From Rhodospirillales bacterium (lineage in GTDB: Bacteria > Pseudomonadota > Alphaproteobacteria > Kiloniellales > JACOMY01), in contig JACOMY010000031.1 of the NCBI GenBank assembly GCA_014324045.1, forward strand, positions 1 to 39,932: a stretch of DNA of 39,932 bases. Reading direction: 5' to 3'. The position numbers were made by a program, and so were the translations under genes. The notes under the pieces are model-generated. The model had not been told where the DNA came from. It did not search any database and was given only the letters and a program-made list of their open reading frames with translations. Positions 1 to 7,931 of this stretch are shown here, one piece after another; the stretch's first letter is position 1, and each line of letters starts with the position of its first letter.

Positions 1-351
1 CTGCACGAGTACGTCCACCATCTGCAATACACCCTGCCCGGCATCGACCGCCTCTTCCAGACACTCCACAGAAGACGCACCACGAAGCCCGACGGCACCC
101 GCGACCCCATCCTGCCGTTTACCGAATACGCCCGCGGCGAAGGACGGGAAGATCAATACGTGGACGAATACTTCGGGCGGGAGTACCCCGGGCTGGAATA
201 CTCCGCCCTTGAGGTCATGACCTGCGCCTTCCAGATGCTCTTCTACAAACTGCCCGGCGACAGAGGCGCCGACCTCGATGACTTGGTGCGCCGCGATCCC
301 GAGCTGCTGGACCTGGTGCTGGGCCTGCTCTTCCACTACGATCCTCCCTGA
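1..351 (+). CDS. Phage-type HExxH zincin domain, 5'-truncated
   Basis: The reading frame is open from base 1, so the N-terminus lies outside the window; 116 codons are visible. It begins almost at once with LHEYVHHLQ, which contains a HExxH zinc-binding motif. DEYFGREYP and SALEVMTCAFQML follow, and the glutamate in SALEVM could be the third metal ligand. This spacing resembles the metallopeptidase-like C-terminal domain found at the end of some phage head-morphogenesis proteins. The nearby terminase remnant supports a prophage origin. The role is inferred from motifs only; a stand-alone zincin or toxin is also possible. Confidence 0.55.
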   Translation: MHEYVHHLQYTLPGIDRLFQTLHRRRTTKPDGTRDPILPFTEYARGEGREDQYVDEYFGREYPGLEYSALEVMTCAFQMLFYKLPGDRGADLDDLVRRDPELLDLVLGLLFHYDPP

Positions 352-376
352 CGGATCGAACGCAGAGGCAGACACC

Positions 377-778
377 TTGGCCATCCACACCATCATGCTC
401 CCCGACATGCGCTACGGCGACGAACCGCGCAGCGTCGTCTGGGACGACGAAGCCGGCACCGTCGAAGGCACGCACTCCGATATACCCTGGATGCAGCGCG
501 ACCTGGCGGCGCCCAAGCCGGTCAACTACTCCTCCCACGAGCGCGTGCTCTACCTCAAGGACCCCGGACACGATCCGGCCGAGTTCCTCTGGCTCCTGAA
601 GACCGCCTTCTGGCCCATCCTGCGCGAGCCGCTGCGCTCCACCCTGCCGCCCGTCTTCGACGGCGTCCAACTCAGCCCCATGGAGCCGGCCAAGCGGGCC
701 GAACGCGACGCCGACGGCAACCTCACCGGACGCTACGAGGACGGCACCCTCATGGGCCTCGGCAGCTACTACAGCTAA
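377..778 (+). CDS. Hypothetical protein, probably phage-derived
   Basis: I do not recognise this family. A TTG start at 377 is preceded by AGAGG at 364-368 with suitable spacing; an in-frame ATG at 395 is the alternative. The product is about 133 residues, acidic and rich in Trp, Pro and Asp, with no membrane segment (for example the stretches YGDEPRSVVWDDEAG and PGHDPAEFLWLLKTAFWP). It follows the zincin gene by 25 bases in the same direction, so the two are probably co-transcribed. The composition looks coding, unlike the longer upstream extension that overlaps the zincin gene out of frame. Confidence 0.5.
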   Translation: MAIHTIMLPDMRYGDEPRSVVWDDEAGTVEGTHSDIPWMQRDLAAPKPVNYSSHERVLYLKDPGHDPAEFLWLLKTAFWPILREPLRSTLPPVFDGVQLSPMEPAKRAERDADGNLTGRYEDGTLMGLGSYYS

Positions 779-995
779 CGCGCAATGAACCGGTAAGGAC
801 GCCGGGAACCGCCCCTGCACGGCCCGTGCATGCACCGTGCACGGGCCGTGCAAGCGCTCTGCACGCCCTCTGCACGGCCGCACTTTTTCCGGCAAAACAA
901 AGGGTGCGAACCGCCCGGATTTTCCAAGCCTTTCGCACCCCTCGAAATTGACCTCTAAACCGCCTTTTCAGACGATTCCACACCCCTGAAACCGC

Positions 996-1135
996 CCGAT
1001 TTCAAAAGACTTCTGTCACCCCCCGGATTCAGCCCCCGCCGCCGATCCTCCCCTAACCCCTTGTTCTACCGCCCTTCCTTCCACATAGGTCCACATAGGT
1101 CCACATAGGTCCGATTCAAAAGACTTCTGTCACCC
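996..1135 (+). repeat. Pair of ~25-bp direct repeats, 115 bp apart
   Basis: The core TTCAAAAGACTTCTGTCACC occurs at about 1001-1020 and again at about 1115-1134. Both are preceded by CCGAT(T) and followed by C. Near-exact conservation over about 25 bases suggests operator-like or recombination-site repeats from the phage remnant. The function is unknown. Confidence 0.7.
1081..1110 (+). repeat. 10-bp tandem repeat, three exact copies
   Basis: CCACATAGGT is repeated three times head to tail at 1081-1090, 1091-1100 and 1101-1110, followed by a partial copy. The reverse complement of this unit resembles the ATGTGGACCTAT motif in the spacer near 21145-21160. Confidence 0.9.
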
Positions 1136-1276
1136 TACACCAGCGCAGGCTCCCGGCCTGACAGCGGATGGCGGCAGCATGGCGCCGCCGCCCAAGCGGG
1201 CGATTGCGGTTTGGGCCGGAGCGCTGCGTTCGTCGGTATCGGGGCGCCTGGGGATCGGGTCGCGGGACTCGATGGC

Positions 1277-2098
1277 TCAGTTCCTCCAGCCGATCGGCCC
1301 CGCCAGCGGCGAGCGGACGATGTTGAGATGGGGATCGACGCGATAGCCGCCCGGCTGTCCGTATCCGGCACCGCCTCCCAGGGCCGCGGTTGTCAGCGGC
1401 GGCCCCAGGCGGGCCTCGAAGGGGCCGGCGAGATCGGCCAAGCCGTAGGCGGCCAAGGCCAGCGCCCAGAAGCGGTCGGCGTGACCGTCGCTGTCCTTGC
1501 GGTCGGCCACCAGGCGGGGGGCGCCGGTGGCGCCGGGTTCGGCGCGCAGGCTGTGGATGTCGTCGCGCAGAGCCGGGTCGGCCGGGATACGCATGCGGCG
1601 ATCCTCGAAGGCTTCGCGCAGCCGGGTGGCCACGTCGAGGCGCCGCGGCGCGGTCATCAGGACGCCCTCCACCGTGAAGCTGCCGTGGTCGTCCTGGAGC
1701 TGTTCGACCACCGCCTCGCCCATGCCGGTCTGATCGACCAGGATGCGTAGCGGGCGATGGGCGCGCACGAGGCGGGCGACCTCGGCGCGCTGCTCGGAGA
1801 AGGCTACATCGCGCAGACATATCATCTCGCGCAGCCAGAGCGCGTCGCCGGCATCCTCCAGGACGGCGGCGACCCAGAGGTCGCGCCGGCGGGCTACGTC
1901 GATGCCGAGGGTGACGGGGCCGGCGCCGCGCAGATCCGGCCGGCCGGCCTCTCCGCGCTGGGCGTCGCGGATCAAGTTCCAGGGAATCCAGGCGCCGCCG
2001 CCGGCCGAGGGGATGCAGTCCAGCTCTTCGCCGGCGTGGCGGCCGTATTGAGCGCGCAGCGCAGCCTCCCAGGCCGCAGCTAGGCGCCGATTGGACCC
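1277..2098 (-). pseudogene. Terminase large subunit remnant (Mu gp28-like nuclease domain)
   Basis: About 270 residues resemble the C-terminal half of Mu gp28-type terminases: YGRHAGEELDCIPSAGGG, then VTLGIDVARRRDLWVAAVLE (the nuclease-core aspartate strand), ILVDQTGMGEAVVEQLQ, and GHADRFWALALAAYG near the end (residues 'DGHADRFW' are typical). The intact protein would be about 450-550 residues and begin with a Walker-type packaging ATPase. Here that half is missing: upstream sequence in this frame loses family resemblance and a different frame looks more protein-like (about 2180-2336). I read it as a truncated, probably frameshifted prophage relic abutting glmU. Confidence 0.7.
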
Positions 2099-2348
2099 AA
2101 CCATAACCAGAGCGCTGCCGAAAGGCCCGAGACTGGCACCGACCTCGATCGCGGGTGCCAAGCCATAGGAGACCCAAGAGCTTGGCGAGCGCAGCCAAGG
2201 GACATGAGGCGCAGTCCACATTCGCGTTGCCCCAACCTTGCGAGAAATCCTGAGGATCGACGGCGGCGAAGGTGTAGGCGGGGCTCTGCTCGGCGAGGAC
2301 CGGCCTGACCGGTCGGGTGAAGCTACCGATCTCCAAGCCCTAGATCCG

Positions 2349-3698
2349 TCACCGGATTTTCTCCTTGCGTAATCTGGCCCGGTAGCGCTCCGCGGCGCGC
2401 GGTGTGACGCTGGGCTTGGCGCGGGCAACGGCGATGGCGCCGTCCGGCACGTCCTCGGTCAGGACGCTGCCGGCGCCGGCGATGGCGCCGGCGCCCAAGC
2501 GCACCGGTGCGACCAGCACCGTGTTCGAGCCGACGCTGGCGCCGGCGCCAATCTCGCTGCGGCTCTTGTAGACCCCATTATAGTTTGCGGTAACGGTGCC
2601 GGCGCCGATATTGGCGGCAGCGCCAACCGTGGCGTCGCCGATGTAGGAGAGGTGATTGGCCTTGGCGCCGCATTCGATGTGCGAAGCCTTGACCTCGACG
2701 AAGTTGCCGATGTGGACCTCGTCCCCCAGTTCCGTGCCCGGGCGCAGGCGGGCGAAGGGCCCGACCGTCGCGTTGGCGCCGACGCTGACGCCTTCCAAAT
2801 GAGAGAAGCTGCGGATGACGCTGCCGCCCGCCACGGTAACGCCGGGACCGAAGACGACATTGGCCTCGACCGTCACGTCGGCCGCAAGCCTCGTGTCCCA
2901 GGAGAAGATGACGCTCTCCGGTGCCACCAATGTCACGCCGTTTTCCATCGCTGCCAGCCGCAGGCGGCGTTGCATGACGGCCTCGGCTGCCGCCAGCTCT
3001 CTGCGTGAGTTGACGCCCAGCACCTCCTCCAGCGGGCGCTCGCAAAGGGTGGAGACGGCACCGGCTTCGTTGCCCAGGGAGACGAGAGCGGTCAGATAGA
3101 ATTCGCCCTTGGCATTGCGGTTGTCGATCCGGCTGGCCAGTTCGAAGAGCCGGCGGCCGCGGCCGGCCAGAAGTCCGCCCCAGACCAGACCTTCCCGGCG
3201 CTCTTCGGGACTGGCATCCTTTTCTTCGACAATGCGCTGGAGCTTGCCTTCCTCGCGGATGAGACGGCCGTAGCCGGTGGGATCGGGCGGGCGCACCGCA
3301 AGCCAGACGAAATCAGCGTCCCGGCGCTTGGCAAGCATGGCGGAGAGCGTGGTCTCGGCGATCAGGGGACCGTCGCCATATAGGACCAGGACGTCGGCGC
3401 CGGCTGCGAGGTCATCGGCCAAGACCTCGGCAGCGGCAAGCAGCGCGTGCGCCGTGCCCAGCGGCCGGGTCTGCACGGCGGTCGGGTGTGGGGCGACGGC
3501 GGCGGTGACGCGGTCCATGCCCGGCGCCACGACGGTGACGATCTTGGCAGGCGCCAGCCGTTCGGCGACCGCCAGGACCTGGGCGATCATGGGCCGGCCG
3601 GCAATCGGATGCAGGACCTTTGGCAGCGCCGACTGCATGCGGGTGCCCTGGCCAGCGGCCAGGATCACGATGGCGAGGGGGCTTTCGGGGGCGTCCAT
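2349..3698 (-). CDS. glmU: Bifunctional UDP-GlcNAc pyrophosphorylase / GlcN-1-P acetyltransferase
   Basis: GlmU makes UDP-N-acetylglucosamine for peptidoglycan and lipid A: it acetylates glucosamine-1-phosphate, then transfers UMP from UTP. The product is 449 residues, the normal length. The N-terminal uridyltransferase domain starts with VILAAGQGTRMQSALPKVLH (about residues 9-28). The C-terminal acetyltransferase is a left-handed beta helix with hexapeptide repeats, including HLSYIGDATVG and NIGAGTVTANYNG. I chose the ATG at 3698 because the 22 upstream in-frame residues show no family similarity. It stands alone on the minus strand; no glmS is adjacent. Confidence 0.96.
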   Translation of the reverse strand: MDAPESPLAIVILAAGQGTRMQSALPKVLHPIAGRPMIAQVLAVAERLAPAKIVTVVAPGMDRVTAAVAPHPTAVQTRPLGTAHALLAAAEVLADDLAAGADVLVLYGDGPLIAETTLSAMLAKRRDADFVWLAVRPPDPTGYGRLIREEGKLQRIVEEKDASPEERREGLVWGGLLAGRGRRLFELASRIDNRNAKGEFYLTALVSLGNEAGAVSTLCERPLEEVLGVNSRRELAAAEAVMQRRLRLAAMENGVTLVAPESVIFSWDTRLAADVTVEANVVFGPGVTVAGGSVIRSFSHLEGVSVGANATVGPFARLRPGTELGDEVHIGNFVEVKASHIECGAKANHLSYIGDATVGAAANIGAGTVTANYNGVYKSRSEIGAGASVGSNTVLVAPVRLGAGAIAGAGSVLTEDVPDGAIAVARAKPSVTPRAAERYRARLRKEKIR

Positions 3699-4370
3699 GT
3701 CAGATGGGTCCCAGGCTGCGAAGTCTGACCCCCGTTCTTGCCCGAGGCGGCAGCGCATTGGCAAGAGCGCAGGCTGCGGACTGGGTGCGTTTGAGGGCGG
3801 TTTTGCGGTAAGTCACCGGGCGATAGAACGCGCTCAGTCTAGGCTGCCCATCGGGTGTCGAGCCGGACATTCTCGACATCGTTAGCTTCGGGGAGTAGCT
3901 TCGGGCGCGAACAGCTGCGCGGTGCCGCGTAGCAATCGAACAAGGTGCCGGCCGCATTAGCACCCGGCATGCAGTGCGTGGATCGGGTCCTAATGCCGCC
4001 GGCAACAAGATCTTCCCAGTAACAAGATCTTCTACGTATGTTTCCATGTATATCTTATCTCGCCAAGGACGAAGAAGTAATCCGCGAACATGCCGGGATC
4101 GGCGACTTCCCGGCCATCGAGATCGCCGAGACTTGCAAGACAACCGCCCCTACCACCGCACGAATCGAAAGGGCCGCTGCGAACCCATCCCGGGAAGGCC
4201 CCCGGGAAGGCAGTGTGACGATCCGCAAGCGCCACAATGCCGGAATGCCGGCAGCCCACACAGGCGGCGAGGCGGCAGAGGAGATCCGGTTCTTCAAAAC
4301 GGCGTCCTCGGCCGCACCGCTTCGGGTGCGTTTGGCTTGACTGTGGGCTGACTGGGGGCTTGACTTGGGA
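3699..4370. other. Intergenic region with no clear gene
   Basis: I see no convincing gene in about 670 bases upstream of glmU. A 100-codon frame at 4038-4340 has a passable composition (KDEEVIREHAGIGDFPAIEIAE) but no recognisable family. The direct repeat at 4004-4032 is listed separately. Confidence 0.5.
4004..4032 (+). repeat. 12-bp direct repeat, period 17
   Basis: AACAAGATCTTC occurs at 4004-4015 and again at 4021-4032, separated by five bases. It is one of the short intergenic duplications seen throughout the window. Confidence 0.85.
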
Positions 4371-4447
4371 TGGCGACCCCTGCAGGGCTCGAACCTGCAA
4401 CCTCAAGCTTAGAAGGCTCGCGCTCTATCCAGTTGAGCTAAGGGGCC
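4371..4447 (-). tRNA. tRNA-Arg (anticodon TCT)
   Basis: On the minus strand the sequence folds as a canonical cloverleaf: acceptor GGCCCCT pairing with AGGGGTC (one G-U), D stem GCTC/GAGC, anticodon stem CGAGC/GCTTG with loop CTTCTAA, and T stem GCAGG/CCTGC with TTCGAGC loop. The anticodon is TCT (complement at 4411-4413), reading AGA. The 3' CCA is encoded. Length is 77 nt. Confidence 0.95.
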
Positions 4448-4483
4448 GTTCGAGATCCGGGTGGGTCCGGTAAGACAAAACCC

Positions 4484-4789
4484 CTAGTGGGTCCAGGGGA
4501 AGGGGCGCCGGTAGGCGAAGTTGTCGGCGTAGGACTTGGGGCGTACTGCGCGCTCCTGCGGCTGCTCGACGCTATACATGATGCCGCTGCGCCGGCAATA
4601 GGCTTCGGCCTCTTCCAGACTGTCGAACCAGAGGCTTAGTTGCTGCTTGGTGTCCGAAGACGAGGTCCAGCCCATCAGCGGCTCGATATGCCGCGGTGTC
4701 TCCTGCTCGAACTCAAGAAGCCAGCGCCGGGTTTTCCCCTGCCCCTGCTGCATCGCCGTCTTCGCCAGCTGATAGAGCCTTGCCTGCAT
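4484..4789 (-). CDS. Complex I accessory subunit, NDUFS4 family
   Basis: This 101-residue protein matches the short alphaproteobacterial 'ETC complex I subunit' related to mitochondrial NDUFS4 (18-kDa subunit), which stabilises the NADH-binding N-module of NADH:ubiquinone oxidoreductase. Diagnostic stretches are the N-terminal ARLYQLAKTAMQQGQGKTRRW, the central PLMGWTSSSDTKQQLSLWF, and the C-terminal PKSYADNFAYRRPFPWTH. Its length and ends match the family, so it is complete. It sits alone between two tRNA genes, away from any nuo operon, which is usual for this gene in alphaproteobacteria. Confidence 0.93.
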   Translation of the reverse strand: MQARLYQLAKTAMQQGQGKTRRWLLEFEQETPRHIEPLMGWTSSSDTKQQLSLWFDSLEEAEAYCRRSGIMYSVEQPQERAVRPKSYADNFAYRRPFPWTH

Positions 4790-4888
4790 CCTCCGCCTCG
4801 TCCCAAGCCATTGCCGAAGTTCTTATATCATACCCATCGCTTGCCTACCAAGAGGCAAAGGACGCGCATCCATGGGCTCGGCAAGGCA

Positions 4889-4968
<80 letters not shown>

Positions 4969-5041
4969 ATGCGGCAGGACTTCCTAGCCTAGGCCGAATT
5001 TCGGCGTCCAGAATAAAACGCGCGCCAATCGCCCCGGTCTG

Positions 5042-5089
5042 CCCATATATGCCCACCCTATATGCCCAACCGCGGCACATATAGGGCAC
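5042..5089 (+). repeat. Imperfect CTATATGCCCA repeats with an inverted arm
   Basis: CATATATGCCCAC and CCTATATGCCCAAC lie in tandem. The second CCTATATG is then matched by CATATAGG after 13 bases, giving 8-bp arms. This could be a protein-binding palindrome or a weak hairpin; no function is evident. Confidence 0.6.
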
Positions 5090-5395
5090 ACCCCGTTCTC
5101 GGAACATTCCGGTGCGGCTGAGTGCCGGGTCACGGCTTGATCCGCCGATTCCCCTGGCGCAGGCGTGCCCTGTCCCGTGGCCACCCTCAACTACCTCGGC
5201 GGCGAGGCGCTGCCGCTTGAGCCCGATGGGGCTGGCACTCGCCTCGCTAGGCTGGCGCAGCACTGAATTGCGGCGGCCGCCCTGCTTTGCTTCCCAGCCT
5301 TTCCACCAGTCCGGCGCCTCGTGCCCCGGCGTCATCCGCGCTTGAGGGCTGCCGGGCCTTAGCCCAAGATGCAGCCTTGGAAAATCGCTAGCCGT

Positions 5396-5437
5396 CCCGG
5401 TCAGACCGCAAAGCAACCGCCCGGTCAGACCGCAAAG
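5396..5437 (+). repeat. 18-bp direct repeat in the mtnN leader
   Basis: CCCGGTCAGACCGCAAAG occurs at 5396-5413 and again at 5420-5437 with six bases between. Each copy contains the small palindrome GGTC-A-GACC. The second copy ends just before the mtnN ribosome-binding site AAGGAG (5444-5449), so the repeat is probably in the 5' leader. Confidence 0.9.
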
Positions 5438-5458
5438 AAACTGAAGGAGCATGAGTGC

Positions 5459-6214
5459 ATGCGCATTGCCATCATGAGTGCCATGTCAGAAGAAATCGAC
5501 ATGCTGCTGCAGGAACTGGGGCCCGATGCAGAGATGCACAGCCGCGGCATGCGTGATTACTATGTCGGGGAGTTGGCTGGCCACGAGGTGGTGTTGGTCT
5601 TCTCGCGCTGGGGCAAGGTCGCCGCCGCCGCTACCGCCACGCACCTGATCACCGAGTTCGGGGTGAAAAGGCTGCTGTTCAGCGGCGCCGCCGGCGCGCT
5701 AGCGCCGGACTTGAAGGTGGGCGACATCGTGGTCGGTACCGAACTGCTACAGCACGATATCGATGCCCGGCCGCTGTTCAAGGAGTTTGAAACGCCGCTA
5801 CTCGGACTCTCCCGCTTTCCGGCCGATCCCGATCTCAGGCGTCTACTGACGCGCTCGGCCATCGATTTCGTCAAGGAAGACCTGGAGAGCAGCGTGCCTG
5901 CCTCGGTTCGGGCCCGCTTTGGCCTGGAAGCCCCTTCGATCCGGCAGGGCGTCATCGTCAGCGGCGACCGCTTTATCTCCAGTCACGCCGACTCGCAGAG
6001 TCTGCGCGACCGCATCCCCGATGCGCTCTGTGTGGAGATGGAGGGTGCTGCCGTCGCCCAGACCTGCTTCGAGTACGGGGTCGACTTCGCCATCATGCGG
6101 GTGATATCCGATAGTGCCGACGATACGGCTCACATCGACTTCGTGACCTTCATCGACGAGGTTGCGCGCAACTATGCGCATGGCGTGATGCTACGCGCCC
6201 TGGCGGAACTCTAG
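5459..6214 (+). CDS. mtnN: 5'-methylthioadenosine / S-adenosylhomocysteine nucleosidase
   Basis: This enzyme hydrolyses MTA and SAH to free adenine plus the thio-ribose, recycling products of SAM-dependent reactions. The product is 251 residues. It starts MRIAIMSAMSEEID, with the conserved Glu near residue 11. The phosphorylase-fold SGAAGAL loop lies at about residues 77-83, CVEMEGAAVAQ carries the substrate-binding Glu, and ISDSAD holds the catalytic Asp. The ATG at 5459 follows AAGGAG at 5444-5449; an upstream in-frame ATG at 5369 would translate the 18-mer repeat and has no similarity. It is monocistronic. Confidence 0.92.
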   Translation: MRIAIMSAMSEEIDMLLQELGPDAEMHSRGMRDYYVGELAGHEVVLVFSRWGKVAAAATATHLITEFGVKRLLFSGAAGALAPDLKVGDIVVGTELLQHDIDARPLFKEFETPLLGLSRFPADPDLRRLLTRSAIDFVKEDLESSVPASVRARFGLEAPSIRQGVIVSGDRFISSHADSQSLRDRIPDALCVEMEGAAVAQTCFEYGVDFAIMRVISDSADDTAHIDFVTFIDEVARNYAHGVMLRALAEL

Positions 6215-6806
6215 TGGTGCGGTGGTCACTCCATTCGTGGCTGCTCGATGCTCTTTAGGGCGCTCACAAGATAGCCTCTGCCTGGGTCTTCGCGGCCTTC
6301 TGCATGGGCCGGCCTGCCCTTGCGCTGTGTGGGCGGTGCCGTCCCAGGATAAGGCCACTGTGCCGATCCTGCACGCTCCGGGCGCCAAAGTCAGCCAGCA
6401 TGCATGCCCTCAATCGGCAGAAACAACCGCGTTGCTGCCATTGCGGCTTAGGCGGTCTGTTATGGTGGATAATCGGCTGTGGGTCTGGCGATGGTGTTTT
6501 CCTTGCCGCCCTATGCCTCCCACAGAAATCCAGTTAACCGGCACGCCCTTCGCGTGCAACAGGTAGCGAAGGGCGTGCCACTTGTCTGGACAGTTCGCTG
6601 CTGTTGGCTGCCGCGTGGGAGCAGGCCGGGTTACACCCGGTCATTCTGTTCGGTGAAAGCCATGCCTGGGTGGGGGGCTGGATCGTCAAACGCGATTTCG
6701 GGCATGTTACTGAACCCGATGTCGTCACCGCCCTTCTGTCCCGTTGCGGCGCCGCAAGCTTTCATGCCAGTGAAGGACCCAAGGGCAGCGGCGCCGGGGA
6801 ATTTGG
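6215..6806. other. Spacer holding a decayed gene fragment
   Basis: The first 330 bases show no supported gene. A short CGxC/CxxC-containing frame at 6304-6537 has no recognisable family. The latter part contains the DUF4011-like fragment listed separately. Confidence 0.5.
6571..6740 (+). pseudogene. Fragment of a DUF4011-type helicase-associated protein
   Basis: The in-frame translation ATCLDSSLLLAAAWEQAGLHP followed by VILFGESHAWVGGWIVKRDF closely resembles a block in large DUF4011-domain/SF1 helicase proteins, normally of the form GTCLDxALLxAAxLEQxGLxP...GHAxxGxWL. The Cys in TCLD and the His in ESHAW would match the transglutaminase-like pair. The complete proteins exceed 1,000 residues; only about 55 survive here, and flanking sequence in this frame loses similarity. 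This is a relic, not a functional gene. Confidence 0.6.
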
Positions 6807-7931
6807 TTGTTGGACAAGTGGATCATGGTTGGCCTGGCGGCGGTACTGGCGGCCACTATCTCTCTGATCTGGCTAGGGACGGTCGGCTATCTGCTGTTGG
6901 AAGTCTGGGGGTTGTCCGATCCCAACCGCTTCGGCTTGGTCGAGGTGACGGTCGGACTGGCGGCCGTGACGCTGGTCCCGGTCCTGATTTGGCTCTTGGC
7001 TGGCTCGGCTTGGCGCTCCACGCGCTTGAGCCAGGCACTGGGACGCATCAAGACCACGTTGGCCAAGGTGGAGCCGGAGGGCGGGCTGCAGGGTGAGGTC
7101 CGCTCGCTACGCGAGGCCTCCGAGACAGCCACGGCACAGCTGCCGCGCGCCGCCGACGATGCCAAGCAGCAGCGGGGCGCCTTGGCCGAGTTCTCCGAGC
7201 CGATGACCGAGCTCACCATCCAACTGCACGGCGTGCTGGGCCAAATGCGCGACTTCGGCGAGCGGGCAGAACGCACTCAGGGCAACCTGCGTGCCATCGT
7301 CGACCACATTGCCGAGGTGTGCGATGCCGTCCTGTCGTTGCTGCATCCACAAGATCGCCCGGGCCGTGACCAGCGCCGCCTGGAGACCGCCATAACCCAG
7401 TCGATAGAGAGCGGTGAGTGCGCCCTGTCCCGCCTGGAAGACCGCGCCCGCGCGCTCTCCGGTCAGGGCGGGAGCCTACAGGCGCCGGCACCGGAACAGC
7501 TGCTGCAAGAACGTCAGATCGAGGCTCGGCCGCTGCGCCGCGCCGACTTTCTCTCCGCGGCCTCGGCCCTGATCCAAGCCCTGAACAAGAAAGCCGTCGA
7601 GCTGAACGCGTTTCTGCAGGTCGATATCCCGCCGGAGGTTTTAGTCGCCTTGAAGGAAGGCGATCATAGCGCGCTGCTGCGCCGATTGCGCCGCCTGAAG
7701 GACCGCTCCGGCGTACGTGGGCTGGCTCTTCACTATCGCCACGACCGGGAGTTCCGCTTGACCCCCGACCGCTTCATGGAGACCTTCGAGGTGCTTCTGG
7801 AAGACGCCCGCGAGGCCGATCCCAGCAACGGCCTGGGCGCCGTTTTCGTTACCTCCGACCTAGGCAAGCTCTACCTGGCTTTCGCCCGCGAAAGCGGTCG
7901 GGCAGGGGTCAAGGAGCAGGACCGGAGCTAG
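6807..7931 (+). CDS. Two-TM coiled-coil membrane protein of unknown function
   Basis: I do not recognise the family. The roughly 374-residue product has two N-terminal transmembrane helices (about residues 7-31 and 47-66). A long helical, coiled-coil-prone region follows (about 70-230, rich in Glu, Arg, Gln and Ala), then a more globular C-terminal domain (about 245-360). The TTG start at 6807 has GGGGA at 6796-6800 upstream; an ATG at 6825 would remove six residues and is possible. The stop is directly followed by the GTG of the Atm1-type transporter, so the two are translationally linked. A role assisting that exporter is an inference from position only. Confidence 0.75.
   Translation: MLDKWIMVGLAAVLAATISLIWLGTVGYLLLEVWGLSDPNRFGLVEVTVGLAAVTLVPVLIWLLAGSAWRSTRLSQALGRIKTTLAKVEPEGGLQGEVRSLREASETATAQLPRAADDAKQQRGALAEFSEPMTELTIQLHGVLGQMRDFGERAERTQGNLRAIVDHIAEVCDAVLSLLHPQDRPGRDQRRLETAITQSIESGECALSRLEDRARALSGQGGSLQAPAPEQLLQERQIEARPLRRADFLSAASALIQALNKKAVELNAFLQVDIPPEVLVALKEGDHSALLRRLRRLKDRSGVRGLALHYRHDREFRLTPDRFMETFEVLLEDAREADPSNGLGAVFVTSDLGKLYLAFARESGRAGVKEQDRS

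Larger units (their letters stand above)
779..1276. other. Repeat-rich non-coding spacer
   Basis: No convincing gene. The first part (about 810-890) is a run of TGCACGG/CCGTGCA motifs that can fold back on themselves. The middle holds two copies of a 21-base element and three tandem 10-mers, listed separately. The region lies between phage-like genes on the plus strand and a terminase remnant on the minus strand. Confidence 0.6.
4969..5458. other. Intergenic region upstream of mtnN
   Basis: No supported gene in about 490 bases. It contains a TATATGCCCA-rich stretch at 5042-5089 with an inverted pair CCTATATG/CATATAGG, and the duplicated 18-mer at 5396-5437 directly before mtnN (both listed). 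Confidence 0.55.

Noticed and set aside
1081..1110. Possible CRISPR array
   Set aside because: Units are 10 bp and directly abutting with no spacers, and no cas genes are present.
1116..2336. Long minus-strand frame overlapping the terminase remnant
   Set aside because: Most of it is Arg/Pro-rich shadow of the terminase frame; only its first ~50 residues look protein-like and I could not assign them.
4038..4340. 100-codon plus-strand frame upstream of tRNA-Arg
   Set aside because: Composition is acceptable, but there is no good ribosome-binding site or recognised family, and it contains no conserved motif.
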